Under the pieces are notes generated by a model. It was not told where the DNA came from, did no database searches, and saw only the letters and a program-made list of their open reading frames with translations. A DNA stretch of 32,148 nt from Bacteroidetes bacterium GWA2_40_15 (GTDB lineage: Bacteria; Bacteroidota; Bacteroidia; Bacteroidales; VadinHA17), in the NCBI GenBank assembly GCA_001768195.1, contig MENI01000070.1, forward strand, positions 1 to 32,148. The letters run 5' to 3'. How positions within the stretch are numbered: position 1 is the stretch's first letter; each line of letters starts with the position of its first letter. This document shows, one piece after another, positions 14,007 through 21,374 of this stretch. Both the position numbers and the translations under genes were made by a program.

Positions 14007-16100
14007 CTAAAATTTTAATGATAAGTTCATCCCGATCTGGGCAGGTCTTCCTGTCTGAACATATTTATTACCCAATGCTTCAAAGTAGAAGGAATTATAA
14101 TCCTGATTGAACATGTTTTTTGTCCATATCTCTAGTTGAAGTGACTTTCTGGTGAAGGATAATTTTGCATCAAACAAGCCATAAAACGGTTGTTCAGTCA
14201 AATTCTCCTCATCCCAGAAGATAGGTCCTGCTCCCCGGTAGAGCGCGCTTGCTCTTATATTATCCAGAAAAGAGGAATTCCGGATCATGAACGTTTTTCC
14301 TGCCTGGAATGACAGAGTATGCCTGGGAACATATGGCAGATAGTTCCCGTTATAATCGGTTGATGAATTAACCACATAAGAGATAAATTGTGCATGAGTA
14401 TATCCGTAGGCTACCGTAAATTCATATCCTTTAAGGGGTATCGTTTTTATTGAAATTTCCCCTCCTTTGCTTACTGAATGGCCTGCATTTTTTAGCATAG
14501 ATCCTCTTCCGCTTGGCACGGTCTGATAGATCTGCTGGTTTTTCCAGTCAATGTAGTACAGAGCAAGGTCAGTATAGATTATTTTTTTAAACAAAGGCGT
14601 TTTGATACCAATTTCATAATTCCAGCTGAATTCCGGATCGAAAGTCAGATCTTCCGGACGTTCAAATGTCGAGTTGAATCCTCCGGTCTTATAACCTCTT
14701 GCAATAACTGCATATAAATTACTGTTCCGGATCTTATAGTTCAGTGCAAAACGCGGTATTACCTCAAGCGATTTCAGGGCAGGATATACAGTATCAGCCA
14801 GACTGGCCTCAATTCCCCTGAGGATACGATCATAAGTGTAATAAAGGAAATCCTTCTCGGTATCTATCCTTATTCCTCCTGTTATTGTCAGGTTCTTAGC
14901 GAGAAAATCATTAAGAGCTGACTGATGGAATAATGCAAATCCGTCAATCTTATGGTCATAAGTTTTTGTATAACTCAATTTCGAAGTAAAGGCATCCACA
15001 TCTACAATATTGTCGAAAGCCTGGTAAAAACCATAACCACCGAACAGCCAGTTATATCTCCTGTCAGGCTTTGATCTGGCAACAATCTCCTGTGAAATCA
15101 TATGCTGCTTCTGCTGCTGAACAATATAATAGAGAGAGTCGGGCGTAAAATCCTGATCAATGCCCTGAATATCATCCAGATATTGATAAGAAGTAGTTGC
15201 AATAAGATCAAAATTATTGCCTGAATACCGTACAAGAACTGCATCGGAAAACAGATTTCTGTCATATGAACTGTACTGGTTATAATTTATCTCTTCAGCA
15301 ACACTTAAAGAGTCGTTATAAATAGCATAAGGGTATCCGCCCTGCCTGCTTAATTCAAATCCTGCAATATTTTCTATTGTAAATCTTTTCGATATTTCAT
15401 AGATCATTCTGGTTCTGAAACCATAAGAATTCAACCTGTCAACCTGCGTACCGGTATAAACATTGGTATAGAAACCATCATTATAAATATAATTCAACGC
15501 TGCAGAAAAAGCGAATTTGTCGCTTAGTTTGTCGTAATGACCTGCGTTAAATGAATATGTACCATAATTTCCTGCCGATAGATTTATGTTTGTTCCGGTG
15601 TAGTCCATCGGTGAGGTTGTGACAATATTAATTATCCCACCCATTGTATTTCTTCCAAAGAGTGTTCCCTGGGGCCCCCTAAGGACCTCAATACGTCGTA
15701 TATCAAAAAAGTCGAAATCAAACGCTGCCTTTTCAAAATAGGGAACATAATCGACATACAATCCAACTGAAGGTGAATTTATCCTGGAACCAATGCCTCT
15801 TATATATACCGGAGATGTTAATTTTGAACCATAATCAGGCATATAAAAGTTTGGAGCCATGGCAGACATGTCACTAAGGGAGTTGATCTCATTTTCTCTG
15901 ACACTCACCGAAGAAATGACAGAAACTGAAGCCGGGATAGATTTATAAGTTACATTATCCTTTGAAGCTTTAATAACTATTTCTCCCAGCTCAATCATTT
16001 TCAGTATTGAACTGTCTGTTCCGACAGTAACCTCCTGGGAATTCAGTTTTGGAAAAACTGTCATACAAAATATTGCTATTATTATAATATATCTTTTCAT
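14007..16100 (-). CDS. TonB-dependent outer-membrane receptor (siderophore/porphyrin type)
   Basis: The 697 aa protein has a signal peptide (about 1-21), a TonB-box-like segment (LGEIVIKAS, about 39-47), a plug domain ending around EVLRGPQGTLFGRNTMGGIINIV, and a 22-strand-type barrel running to a terminal phenylalanine (NLSLKF), the outer-membrane insertion signal. It lacks the N-terminal carboxypeptidase-regulatory-like domain and the SusD partner seen with Bacteroidota glycan receptors, and looks more like siderophore receptors of the FyuA/FptA kind. It imports a scarce ligand with energy from TonB-ExbBD. It is first in the run receptor-permease-hemN-hemY-hemH, so a tetrapyrrole or iron complex is the likely cargo. 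No HasR/HmuR-type heme signature was identified by eye. A 161-base spacer separates it from the small membrane protein upstream; I see no exact -7 box there. Confidence 0.92.
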   Translation of the reverse strand: MKRYIIIIAIFCMTVFPKLNSQEVTVGTDSSILKMIELGEIVIKASKDNVTYKSIPASVSVISSVSVRENEINSLSDMSAMAPNFYMPDYGSKLTSPVYIRGIGSRINSPSVGLYVDYVPYFEKAAFDFDFFDIRRIEVLRGPQGTLFGRNTMGGIINIVTTSPMDYTGTNINLSAGNYGTYSFNAGHYDKLSDKFAFSAALNYIYNDGFYTNVYTGTQVDRLNSYGFRTRMIYEISKRFTIENIAGFELSRQGGYPYAIYNDSLSVAEEINYNQYSSYDRNLFSDAVLVRYSGNNFDLIATTSYQYLDDIQGIDQDFTPDSLYYIVQQQKQHMISQEIVARSKPDRRYNWLFGGYGFYQAFDNIVDVDAFTSKLSYTKTYDHKIDGFALFHQSALNDFLAKNLTITGGIRIDTEKDFLYYTYDRILRGIEASLADTVYPALKSLEVIPRFALNYKIRNSNLYAVIARGYKTGGFNSTFERPEDLTFDPEFSWNYEIGIKTPLFKKIIYTDLALYYIDWKNQQIYQTVPSGRGSMLKNAGHSVSKGGEISIKTIPLKGYEFTVAYGYTHAQFISYVVNSSTDYNGNYLPYVPRHTLSFQAGKTFMIRNSSFLDNIRASALYRGAGPIFWDEENLTEQPFYGLFDAKLSFTRKSLQLEIWTKNMFNQDYNSFYFEALGNKYVQTGRPAQIGMNLSLKF

Positions 16101-16261
16101 ACAGAATGTTTTTTAGTTTTCCATTGCAAAATTTCTTCACTTGCACCAGAAAACCTTATATCGTCACAGTAATATGCCGGATACAAACTGACATCACAAC
16201 AATATTCCTATGAAGAATTATAAAAAATTATTAAAAACCTGAGCCCGCGTTATACGTGATA

Positions 16262-16609
16262 TCACATTCCGGGAGGGGGACGGGAGAAAAGACAAAAGGT
16301 AAAAAAATGAGAGTAGATCTCACTATCCGGAATAATATCTGCTTTGTCGAAATATGATTCATAAAATCCAATCCATAAGGCTTTTTCATCAATAGCATCA
16401 TTCTTATCCCTGGAATAATCATTGATGAAGTAAAAACTATTTGAATTGTCAATTGAATCCCTGCTTTCAGTCTGTTCAACAACCCCTGAATCAGCTATGC
16501 AGGATCTCTCTTTTGATTTGTTTATAGCATACAATCCCAGGTAGAGCATGTATAAAGCTCCGATTATGATGAGGGGTACCTGTGTTAATAAAGAACCAAA
16601 AGGAAGCAT
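16262..16609 (-). CDS. Small single-span membrane protein, hypothetical
   Basis: This 115 aa protein begins with a short periplasmic start and one strong hydrophobic helix (about 8-29, PLIIIGALYMLYLGLYAI) followed by a basic turn (NKSKERS) and a polar, acidic, probably cytoplasmic domain. I do not recognise a family beyond a resemblance to small Bacteroidota membrane proteins. Its TGA stop lies in a perfect 10-bp palindrome GTGATATCAC (16256-16265). It sits 161 bases upstream of the TonB receptor on the same strand, so co-transcription with the heme/uptake run is possible but unproven. The start ATG has no Shine-Dalgarno. An overlapping frame (16231-16482) is judged a shadow because it lacks a natural beginning. 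Confidence 0.5.
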   Translation of the reverse strand: MLPFGSLLTQVPLIIIGALYMLYLGLYAINKSKERSCIADSGVVEQTESRDSIDNSNSFYFINDYSRDKNDAIDEKALWIGFYESYFDKADIIPDSEIYSHFFTFCLFSRPPPGM

Positions 16610-16881
16610 CTGTTAATTATTTCACGCAAATTAAAACATTATTAATTAACTGACGAAAATTTAATACTATTTAACATAAAATTAAATCAATGAATAAAAA
16701 TCATCTTAGTGTAAATCAAAATCCTTTTAAATTCATCCGCCAGTACACCATCCATATCTACACTAATCTTTCCATTATTTAATTCCGGATAGTCGACGAA
16801 TCTGAGTAAAGTGTTTTGTTTCTTTGTGTTACTTTGTGATGAACTTTGTGTACTTTGAGGTTAATTTAAAAGATAATCAAC
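16610..16881. other. Divergent AT-rich intergenic region with TTTG-rich block
   Basis: The 272-base spacer separates the divergent membrane-protein and phosphotriesterase genes. The first 190 bases are AT-rich without recognisable features. The last part (16815-16857) has five TTTG words, described separately. Confidence 0.5.
16822..16860 (+). repeat. Imperfect direct repeat, CTTTGTGT(T)ACTTTG
   Basis: CTTTGTGTTACTTTGTG (16822-16838) is nearly repeated at 16844-16860 as CTTTGTGTACTTTGAGG. With a further TTTG at 16815-16818, five TTTG words fall in 43 bases just upstream of the phosphotriesterase gene. TTTG is the -33 element and part of the -7 element in Bacteroidota, so this block may contain its promoter, although no exact TAnnTTTG with correct spacing is present. 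Confidence 0.45.
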
Positions 16882-17913
16882 ATGAAGAGTAAAATAGCTT
16901 TTTTGACATCATTGCTTCTGTTTTTATTTTCACAATGCGGAACCCGGAAGGATGGAATAATTATGACCGTAAATGGTCCGATACAGGCAGGTGAAATGGG
17001 CATTTCCCTGATACATGAACATATTCTTGTAGATTTTATCGGTTCCGATTCGATAAATGAAAACCGATGGGATAAATCTAAAGTGTATGAAAAATCGATG
17101 CCATATCTTCTTGCCATAAAAAGTCTTGGCTGCCGGACATTTGTAGAATGTACTCCCGAATATATTGGAAAAGATCCTGTTCTTCTTAAAACTTTGGCAG
17201 AGGCAACAGGTTTAAATATAATAACCAATACAGGTTATTACGGAGCTGCTAATGACAAATTTATACCGAAACATGCTTATAAAGAATCATCAGAACAGCT
17301 TTCAGCCAGATGGATAAACGATTGGAATAACGGCATCGGAACTACAGGAATAAAGCCGGGTTTTATTAAGATAGGAGTCGATAGTAAATCATTATCTGAA
17401 ATTGATAAAAAACTTGTTATTGCAGCAGCAAAAACTCATCTGAAGACCGGACTGATAATTGCATCTCATACTGGTCCGGCAATACCGGCATTTGAACAAC
17501 TGGAAATTCTACAGAAGGAGGGCGTGCCTCCTGAAGCATTTATCTGGGTTCATGCTCAGGGAGAAAAAGATCTCAATAATCATTTGAAAGCTTCACAAAT
17601 GGGAGCCTGGATCGGCCTGGACGGACTGAATGAGAATAATTTATATGAATATGTCAGAATGATTAAGAATCTGAGAGATAATAATTTACTCAATAAGATT
17701 CTTTTGTCTCATGATGCAGGCTGGTACGATCCTGCGAAGGAGAATGGGGGTGATTTCCGTGGGTATACAACATTGTTTGAAAAGCTTATTCCGATGCTCA
17801 AGAAAGATGGCTTTACTGAGAAAGAGGTGCATCAGATTCTGGTTACAAATCCGGCAGAGGCATTTACGATCAGGGTCCGTAAAAAAGGGGGCATTAGAAA
17901 ACGCCCCCTTTAA
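16882..17913 (+). CDS. Phosphotriesterase-family metallohydrolase, predicted lipoprotein
   Basis: The 343 aa protein is a TIM-barrel amidohydrolase of the phosphotriesterase (PHP/Php) family. All metal ligands are visible: H45 and H47 in HEHILVDF, the bridging lysine K163 in FIKIGVDS, H196 in ASHTG, H224 in WVHAQ and D278 in LSHDAGWY. The family includes lactonases and organophosphate hydrolases; the natural substrate here is unknown, and a lactone or sugar-lactone is as likely as a phosphotriester. The N-terminus is a hydrophobic signal ending FSQC (C19), a relaxed lipobox, suggesting a lipoprotein. The final residues (KKGGIRKRPL) are encoded by the stem of a terminator hairpin, an odd C-terminus beyond the usual family end near AFTIRVR. 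Convergent with the isomerase-like gene. Confidence 0.88.
   Translation: MKSKIAFLTSLLLFLFSQCGTRKDGIIMTVNGPIQAGEMGISLIHEHILVDFIGSDSINENRWDKSKVYEKSMPYLLAIKSLGCRTFVECTPEYIGKDPVLLKTLAEATGLNIITNTGYYGAANDKFIPKHAYKESSEQLSARWINDWNNGIGTTGIKPGFIKIGVDSKSLSEIDKKLVIAAAKTHLKTGLIIASHTGPAIPAFEQLEILQKEGVPPEAFIWVHAQGEKDLNNHLKASQMGAWIGLDGLNENNLYEYVRMIKNLRDNNLLNKILLSHDAGWYDPAKENGGDFRGYTTLFEKLIPMLKKDGFTEKEVHQILVTNPAEAFTIRVRKKGGIRKRPL
17884..17911 (-). terminator. Intrinsic terminator hairpin, overlapping the convergent gene
   Basis: There is a perfect 9-bp stem, AAAGGGGGC (17884-17892) and GCCCCCTTT (17903-17911), with a 10-base loop. On the minus strand the stem is followed by TTTTTT, a canonical terminator for the isomerase-like gene ending at 17932. 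On the plus strand it overlaps the last codons and stop of the phosphotriesterase gene, and only TTT follows, so it may act in both directions but less strongly there. Confidence 0.8.
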
Positions 17914-17931
17914 CTGACCTGTCAGGTTATA

Positions 17932-18876
17932 TTACACAAGTATCTTTGTTGTCAGGTTTGTAATGCTTTTCTGAATATCTCCAAACGGATCGCCGTCCCT
18001 CGACTGATCCTGCTCGACAATCATATATTTCATTCCGGCAATATCCTTAACTGCAAGGATATCTTTAAAATTGATAACACCCTCTCCCACCGGTGCAAAA
18101 TCCTTAACACCATCTGTAGTATAGAATGGAGCTTCATTGGTATACATATCTTTCATATGGAACAACTGGAACCAGCCCGGATATTTTTTAATAATTTCAA
18201 CAGGATTTTGTCCGGCCTTTGTTGTCCAGAACAAATCCAGCTCCATGGTTACCAGGTTTTTATCAAGCCCGGCAAGAAAAATGTCAAAATACGGGATCCT
18301 ACCTTCAACAGTGTCGAATTCAAAATTATGGTTGTGATAACCGAACATTATACCATGCTCCTTCATGATACCTCCTACCTGGTTCCAGTCAGCAACCATC
18401 TTCTGATAACTTGAAACTGTTTTTCTTGCCTCCTCAACAACCCAGGGCTGCATGCAGTACTTTACTCCAAGTTTGGCATGATCTTCCGCCATTTTCTTAG
18501 CATTGTCGAGGGTAATTCCCTGGGCTTCGACCTGGGTGTGGCTGCTGATTATCTCCATTCCCAGATCATTTACAAGCTTTTTAAACTCAACAGGATCCAT
18601 CCCATAGAATTTACCATCAGCATAGCCGGCCAGTTCAACAAACTTATAACCTGTATCCGAAACTCTTTTCAGCGAACCCGGAACATCAGCTGCCATTGCA
18701 TCGCGTATAGTGTAAAGCTGAAGACATATGCCAAATGATTTCGGATCAGTTGCAGTGGTTGCAGGAGCAGGTTTGCCTCCCGATTTGCAGGAAGTCTGTG
18801 TCAGTACAAATGCACCGAGGGCACCGGCTGCTGACACTCTCAGAAAATCTCTTCTTGAACGTGTTGTTTTCATCAT
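17932..18876 (-). CDS. Tat-exported sugar isomerase/epimerase-like TIM-barrel protein
   Basis: The 314 aa protein belongs to the xylose isomerase-like TIM-barrel (AP endonuclease 2) family that isomerises, epimerises or cleaves sugars and polyols with divalent metal. The N-terminus carries a twin-arginine signal (SRRDFLRVS, R8/R9), a hydrophobic stretch, and a lipobox-like LTQTSC with C30, so it is probably a folded, metal-loaded protein exported by Tat and lipid-anchored. Barrel motifs include FVELAGY, GYHNHNFEF, MELDLFW, FHMKDM and a C-terminal IVEQDQS, supplying the Glu/His metal ligands. Family members of this form are common near sugar-catabolism genes in Bacteroidota; none is adjacent here. 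ATG codons at 18876 and 18873 are equally possible starts. A strong terminator follows 20 bases after its stop. Substrate unknown. Confidence 0.87.
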   Translation of the reverse strand: MMKTTRSRRDFLRVSAAGALGAFVLTQTSCKSGGKPAPATTATDPKSFGICLQLYTIRDAMAADVPGSLKRVSDTGYKFVELAGYADGKFYGMDPVEFKKLVNDLGMEIISSHTQVEAQGITLDNAKKMAEDHAKLGVKYCMQPWVVEEARKTVSSYQKMVADWNQVGGIMKEHGIMFGYHNHNFEFDTVEGRIPYFDIFLAGLDKNLVTMELDLFWTTKAGQNPVEIIKKYPGWFQLFHMKDMYTNEAPFYTTDGVKDFAPVGEGVINFKDILAVKDIAGMKYMIVEQDQSRDGDPFGDIQKSITNLTTKILV

Positions 18877-19000
18877 CTAATCATTAAATTAATATTAATC
18901 ATATAATCTGTGTACATATTAAGCTCAATACAGGGCGACTAAAATTAGTACTTTACTCTCAATAAAGGAAGCCTGAAATTAATTTTCATTCAAATATCAG

Positions 19001-19008
19001 TAAATTTG
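19001..19008 (+). promoter_or_regulatory. Putative -7 box directly upstream of mnmD
   Basis: TAAATTTG matches TAnnTTTG exactly and leaves only 8 nt before the ATG at 19017. If used, the mRNA would have almost no leader. No clear -33 TTTG is seen. Confidence 0.4.
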
Positions 19009-19016
19009 CAAAACAG

Positions 19017-19679
19017 ATGAGAGAGTTAATTATAACAGCTGACGGATCGCATACGCTGTATGTACCGGAGATGGATGAACATTATCATTCAATTAACGGT
19101 GCAGTTCAGGAGTCTCTTCTGATATTTATAAAATATGGATTCGATACCTGCACTGCAAATCCGTTAAACATTCTGGAAATAGGTTTCGGCGCCGGGCTGA
19201 ATGCTTTTCTGACTGCCATGAAAAGCCTGGAGGGCAACAGAAGAGTGCACTATACCACTGTTGAGAAATATCCCCTTCCCGAAAACATCACTGATTCAAT
19301 GAATTACCATACTTATGCCGGTAAGGGAACAAGAGAGATGTTCAGGCTTATCCATAGTTCGCCCTGGAACTCTGATGTCAGAATCTGCAATAATTTTACA
19401 ATAAGGAAAATAGAATCCGATATAACTATTTGCATACCCGAAGGGACATACGATCTTATCTATTTTGATGCATTCGGTCCTGATAAGCAGCCTGAAATGT
19501 GGAGTGAAGATGTTTTTAAAAGAATTGCAGCTCTGACCCGTGAAAACGGGATATTTGTGACATACTCTGCAAAAGGCCAGGTAAAAAGAAATCTTATTGG
19601 ATGTGGATTTAATGTTTCACTCCTTCCGGGTCCTCCCGGGAAACGGCAGATAATCAGGGCTGATAAAAAAGCAAATTAA
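19017..19679 (+). CDS. mnmD: tRNA 5-(aminomethyl)-2-thiouridine methyltransferase, MnmD-type
   Basis: The 220 aa protein is a SAM-dependent methyltransferase that resembles the methyltransferase half of bifunctional MnmC. It completes the mnm5(s2)U modification at the wobble position 34 of several tRNAs. Diagnostic motifs are the SAM-binding LEIGFGAGLNA (53-63), the acid VEKYP at the end of the next strand, the catalytic-site YFDAFGPDKQPEMW (149-162), and the C-terminal YSAKGQVKR and PGPPGKRQI segments. The FAD oxidase domain of MnmC is absent, so it is the stand-alone form known from Gram-positive bacteria, plants and many Bacteroidota. The start at 19017 is supported by an exact -7 box just in front. 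The FKBP gene starts 66 bases later on the same strand. Confidence 0.9.
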   Translation: MRELIITADGSHTLYVPEMDEHYHSINGAVQESLLIFIKYGFDTCTANPLNILEIGFGAGLNAFLTAMKSLEGNRRVHYTTVEKYPLPENITDSMNYHTYAGKGTREMFRLIHSSPWNSDVRICNNFTIRKIESDITICIPEGTYDLIYFDAFGPDKQPEMWSEDVFKRIAALTRENGIFVTYSAKGQVKRNLIGCGFNVSLLPGPPGKRQIIRADKKAN

Positions 19680-19745
19680 ATTTTTACAGCATCTGTTTTG
19701 CGTCACCTAAAGTATTATCTTAGCGGAAATTTTAAAAAATTAAAA

Positions 19746-20468
19746 ATGAACAGTATGAAAATCAAGTTATTTGTATTAATCACAGTTGTAACAGCTTTAA
19801 TGTTTGGTTCTTGCGGAACTGGTTCAGTAAAGGGTCAGAAACTAAAAACTCAGGTAGATTCATTATCTTATGCATTCGGTATTGTAAATTATAATGCTCT
19901 CATAGCCGACAGTCTTGTACTTGAGCCTATGATAGTAGCAAAAGCGATGGTCGATGGGAAAGAGGGGAAACCTGTCATGTCAGATGAAGAAGCCCGGACA
20001 TTTATAATGACTTTCATAAACCAGCGCGAAAAGCTGAAAGCAGATAAACTGGCCGAAGATAATAAAGTTAATTTCAAGGAGTTTATCGACCAGAATGAGG
20101 CATTCCTTGCTGAGAATAAGAATAAGAGTGGTGTTATTGTAACATCAAGCGGCCTTCAGTATGAAGTTGTTAAGATGGGAACAGGTCAGAAACCAACAAC
20201 TGAAAGCATGGTTAAAGTACATTATACAGGTACACTTATCGACGGAACTGAATTTGATTCATCAGTAAAAAGAAATGAACCTGCCCAGTTCCCGGTATCA
20301 GGTGTCATAGCAGGATGGACAGAAGCTCTTCAGCTGATGCCTGTCGGTTCAAAATTCAGGCTTTATATTCCACAGGTGCTGGCATACGGTGCAAATGGGG
20401 CTGGTGATGTTATCAAACCATATTCAACACTTATTTTTGATGTTGAGCTTCTTGAAATTATGAAGTAA
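19746..20468 (+). CDS. FKBP-type peptidyl-prolyl isomerase lipoprotein
   Basis: From the Met at 19746 the protein has 240 aa. It has a lipoprotein signal ending FGSC with C23, then an FKBP_N-like helical dimerisation domain (about 32-125) and an FKBP domain (about 142-238: [18 protein letters not shown], then [22 protein letters not shown] and IPQVLAYG). This is the Mip/FkpA layout: a periplasmic or outer-membrane-anchored folding factor that isomerises Xaa-Pro bonds. A frame starting at 19698 would add 16 residues that do not look like a signal peptide; a third Met at 19755 is also possible. The cyclophilin gene begins 2 nt after its stop, so the two isomerases are almost certainly co-transcribed. 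The family is certain; the exact start is less so. Confidence 0.92.
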   Translation: MNSMKIKLFVLITVVTALMFGSCGTGSVKGQKLKTQVDSLSYAFGIVNYNALIADSLVLEPMIVAKAMVDGKEGKPVMSDEEARTFIMTFINQREKLKADKLAEDNKVNFKEFIDQNEAFLAENKNKSGVIVTSSGLQYEVVKMGTGQKPTTESMVKVHYTGTLIDGTEFDSSVKRNEPAQFPVSGVIAGWTEALQLMPVGSKFRLYIPQVLAYGANGAGDVIKPYSTLIFDVELLEIMK

Positions 20469-20470
20469 TT

Positions 20471-20932
20471 ATGGCTACTGCAGAAATTCACACTCCCAAA
20501 GGTGTTATGAAGGTCAGCTTTTATGAAGCTGATGCTCCTAAAACAGTTGAGAACTTTGTCACTCTGGCAAAAAAAGGTTATTATGACGGACTGGCATTTC
20601 ACAGAGTCATCCCCGACTTTGTCATCCAGGGCGGCTGTCCTTTATCAAAGAACATTAATGATCCCAGGGTTGGTACCGGAGGTCCGGGTTACACTATCAA
20701 TTGCGAACTTTCAGGCGGCAACCAGTACCACGACAGAGGTGTGCTTTCCATGGCTCATGCCGGAAGGAATACAGGCGGATCACAGTTTTTTATCTGCCAC
20801 AGCAGGAATAACACCAAGCACCTCGACAGTCAACATACATGTTTCGGAAAAGTTACTGAAGGTCTTGACATTATCGACAAGATCCGCCAGGGAGATAAAA
20901 TAGAAAAGATTATTATTTACGAACAAGAATAG
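20471..20932 (+). CDS. Cyclophilin-type peptidyl-prolyl cis-trans isomerase
   Basis: The 153 aa protein is a complete single-domain bacterial cyclophilin without signal peptide, so cytoplasmic. Active-site features are FHRVIPDFVIQGG (catalytic arginine R45, F50, Q53) and GGSQFFICHS. It accelerates proline isomerisation during protein folding. It follows the exported FKBP gene by 2 nt and precedes the DUF3127 gene by 6 nt, so the three form one operon serving different compartments. The length and motifs match PpiB-like proteins; no odd residues were noted apart from the extra cysteines C56 and those near the C-terminus. Confidence 0.94.
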   Translation: MATAEIHTPKGVMKVSFYEADAPKTVENFVTLAKKGYYDGLAFHRVIPDFVIQGGCPLSKNINDPRVGTGGPGYTINCELSGGNQYHDRGVLSMAHAGRNTGGSQFFICHSRNNTKHLDSQHTCFGKVTEGLDIIDKIRQGDKIEKIIIYEQE

Positions 20933-20938
20933 ACTAAA

Positions 20939-21319
20939 ATGGCTTTTGAAATCACAGGTAAGGTTATCGATATAGCTCCTGTAAACCAGGTTAGTGACAA
21001 ATTCAAAAAGAGAGAGTTTGTTATTGAGAAAAAAGAGACCGGTGGAGCAGCAGTATTTATAGACTACATAAAATTTCAGCTTGTGCAGGATAAATGCGAT
21101 CTGATAAATGAATCATACCTGAATGAAGAAATAAAGATATGGTTCAATCTGAAAGGAAATAAATGGGAACGCGATGGTAAAATAAACTATTTTACCAATC
21201 TCGACGCCTGGAAAATTGAAAAGGTCTCCGCACAAGGAAAGGATCAGTCACCGCAATCTCGTCCTGCCATGGATGATATTCCGCCGGAGAACGACGAATT
21301 AAGTGATCTTCCATTTTAA
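20939..21319 (+). CDS. DUF3127-family OB-fold-like protein with SSB-like tail
   Basis: The 126 aa protein matches the Bacteroidota DUF3127 family: FEITGKVIDIAPV at the start, KKREFVIEK, then FNLKGNKW and INYFTNLDAWKIEKV, in the order of an OB-fold. After about residue 98 the chain becomes a disordered, acidic tail ending DELSDLPF. Single-stranded-DNA-binding proteins end in a very similar acidic tip (DDDIPF type) that recruits replication and repair proteins; the likeness suggests a single-strand nucleic-acid-binding role, but this has not been shown for this protein. It is third in the operon with the FKBP and cyclophilin genes, and a strong terminator follows 12 bases after the stop. The domain identity is well supported and the function is inferred. 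Confidence 0.85.
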   Translation: MAFEITGKVIDIAPVNQVSDKFKKREFVIEKKETGGAAVFIDYIKFQLVQDKCDLINESYLNEEIKIWFNLKGNKWERDGKINYFTNLDAWKIEKVSAQGKDQSPQSRPAMDDIPPENDELSDLPF

Positions 21320-21331
21320 AACTAAAATAAC

Positions 21332-21362
21332 AAAGGCTGTCTTAATTTCGGACAGCCTTTTT
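21332..21362 (+). terminator. Intrinsic terminator
   Basis: A perfect 10-bp stem AAAGGCTGTC (21332-21341) and GACAGCCTTT (21351-21360) with a 9-base loop runs into further T residues. It ends the isomerase/DUF3127 operon. A long frame that reads through it from 21303 is therefore not the start of the next gene. Confidence 0.88.
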
Positions 21363-21374
21363 AAATTAAGACAT

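Noticed and set aside
16231-16482. 83 aa minus-strand frame overlapping the small membrane protein
   Set aside because: It starts in the middle of the 115 aa frame and has no natural beginning; treated as a shadow frame.
21303-21374. N-terminal extension of the phosphoesterase protein from 21303
   Set aside because: It reads through the end of the DUF3127 gene and a strong terminator; the signal peptide begins at 21375.
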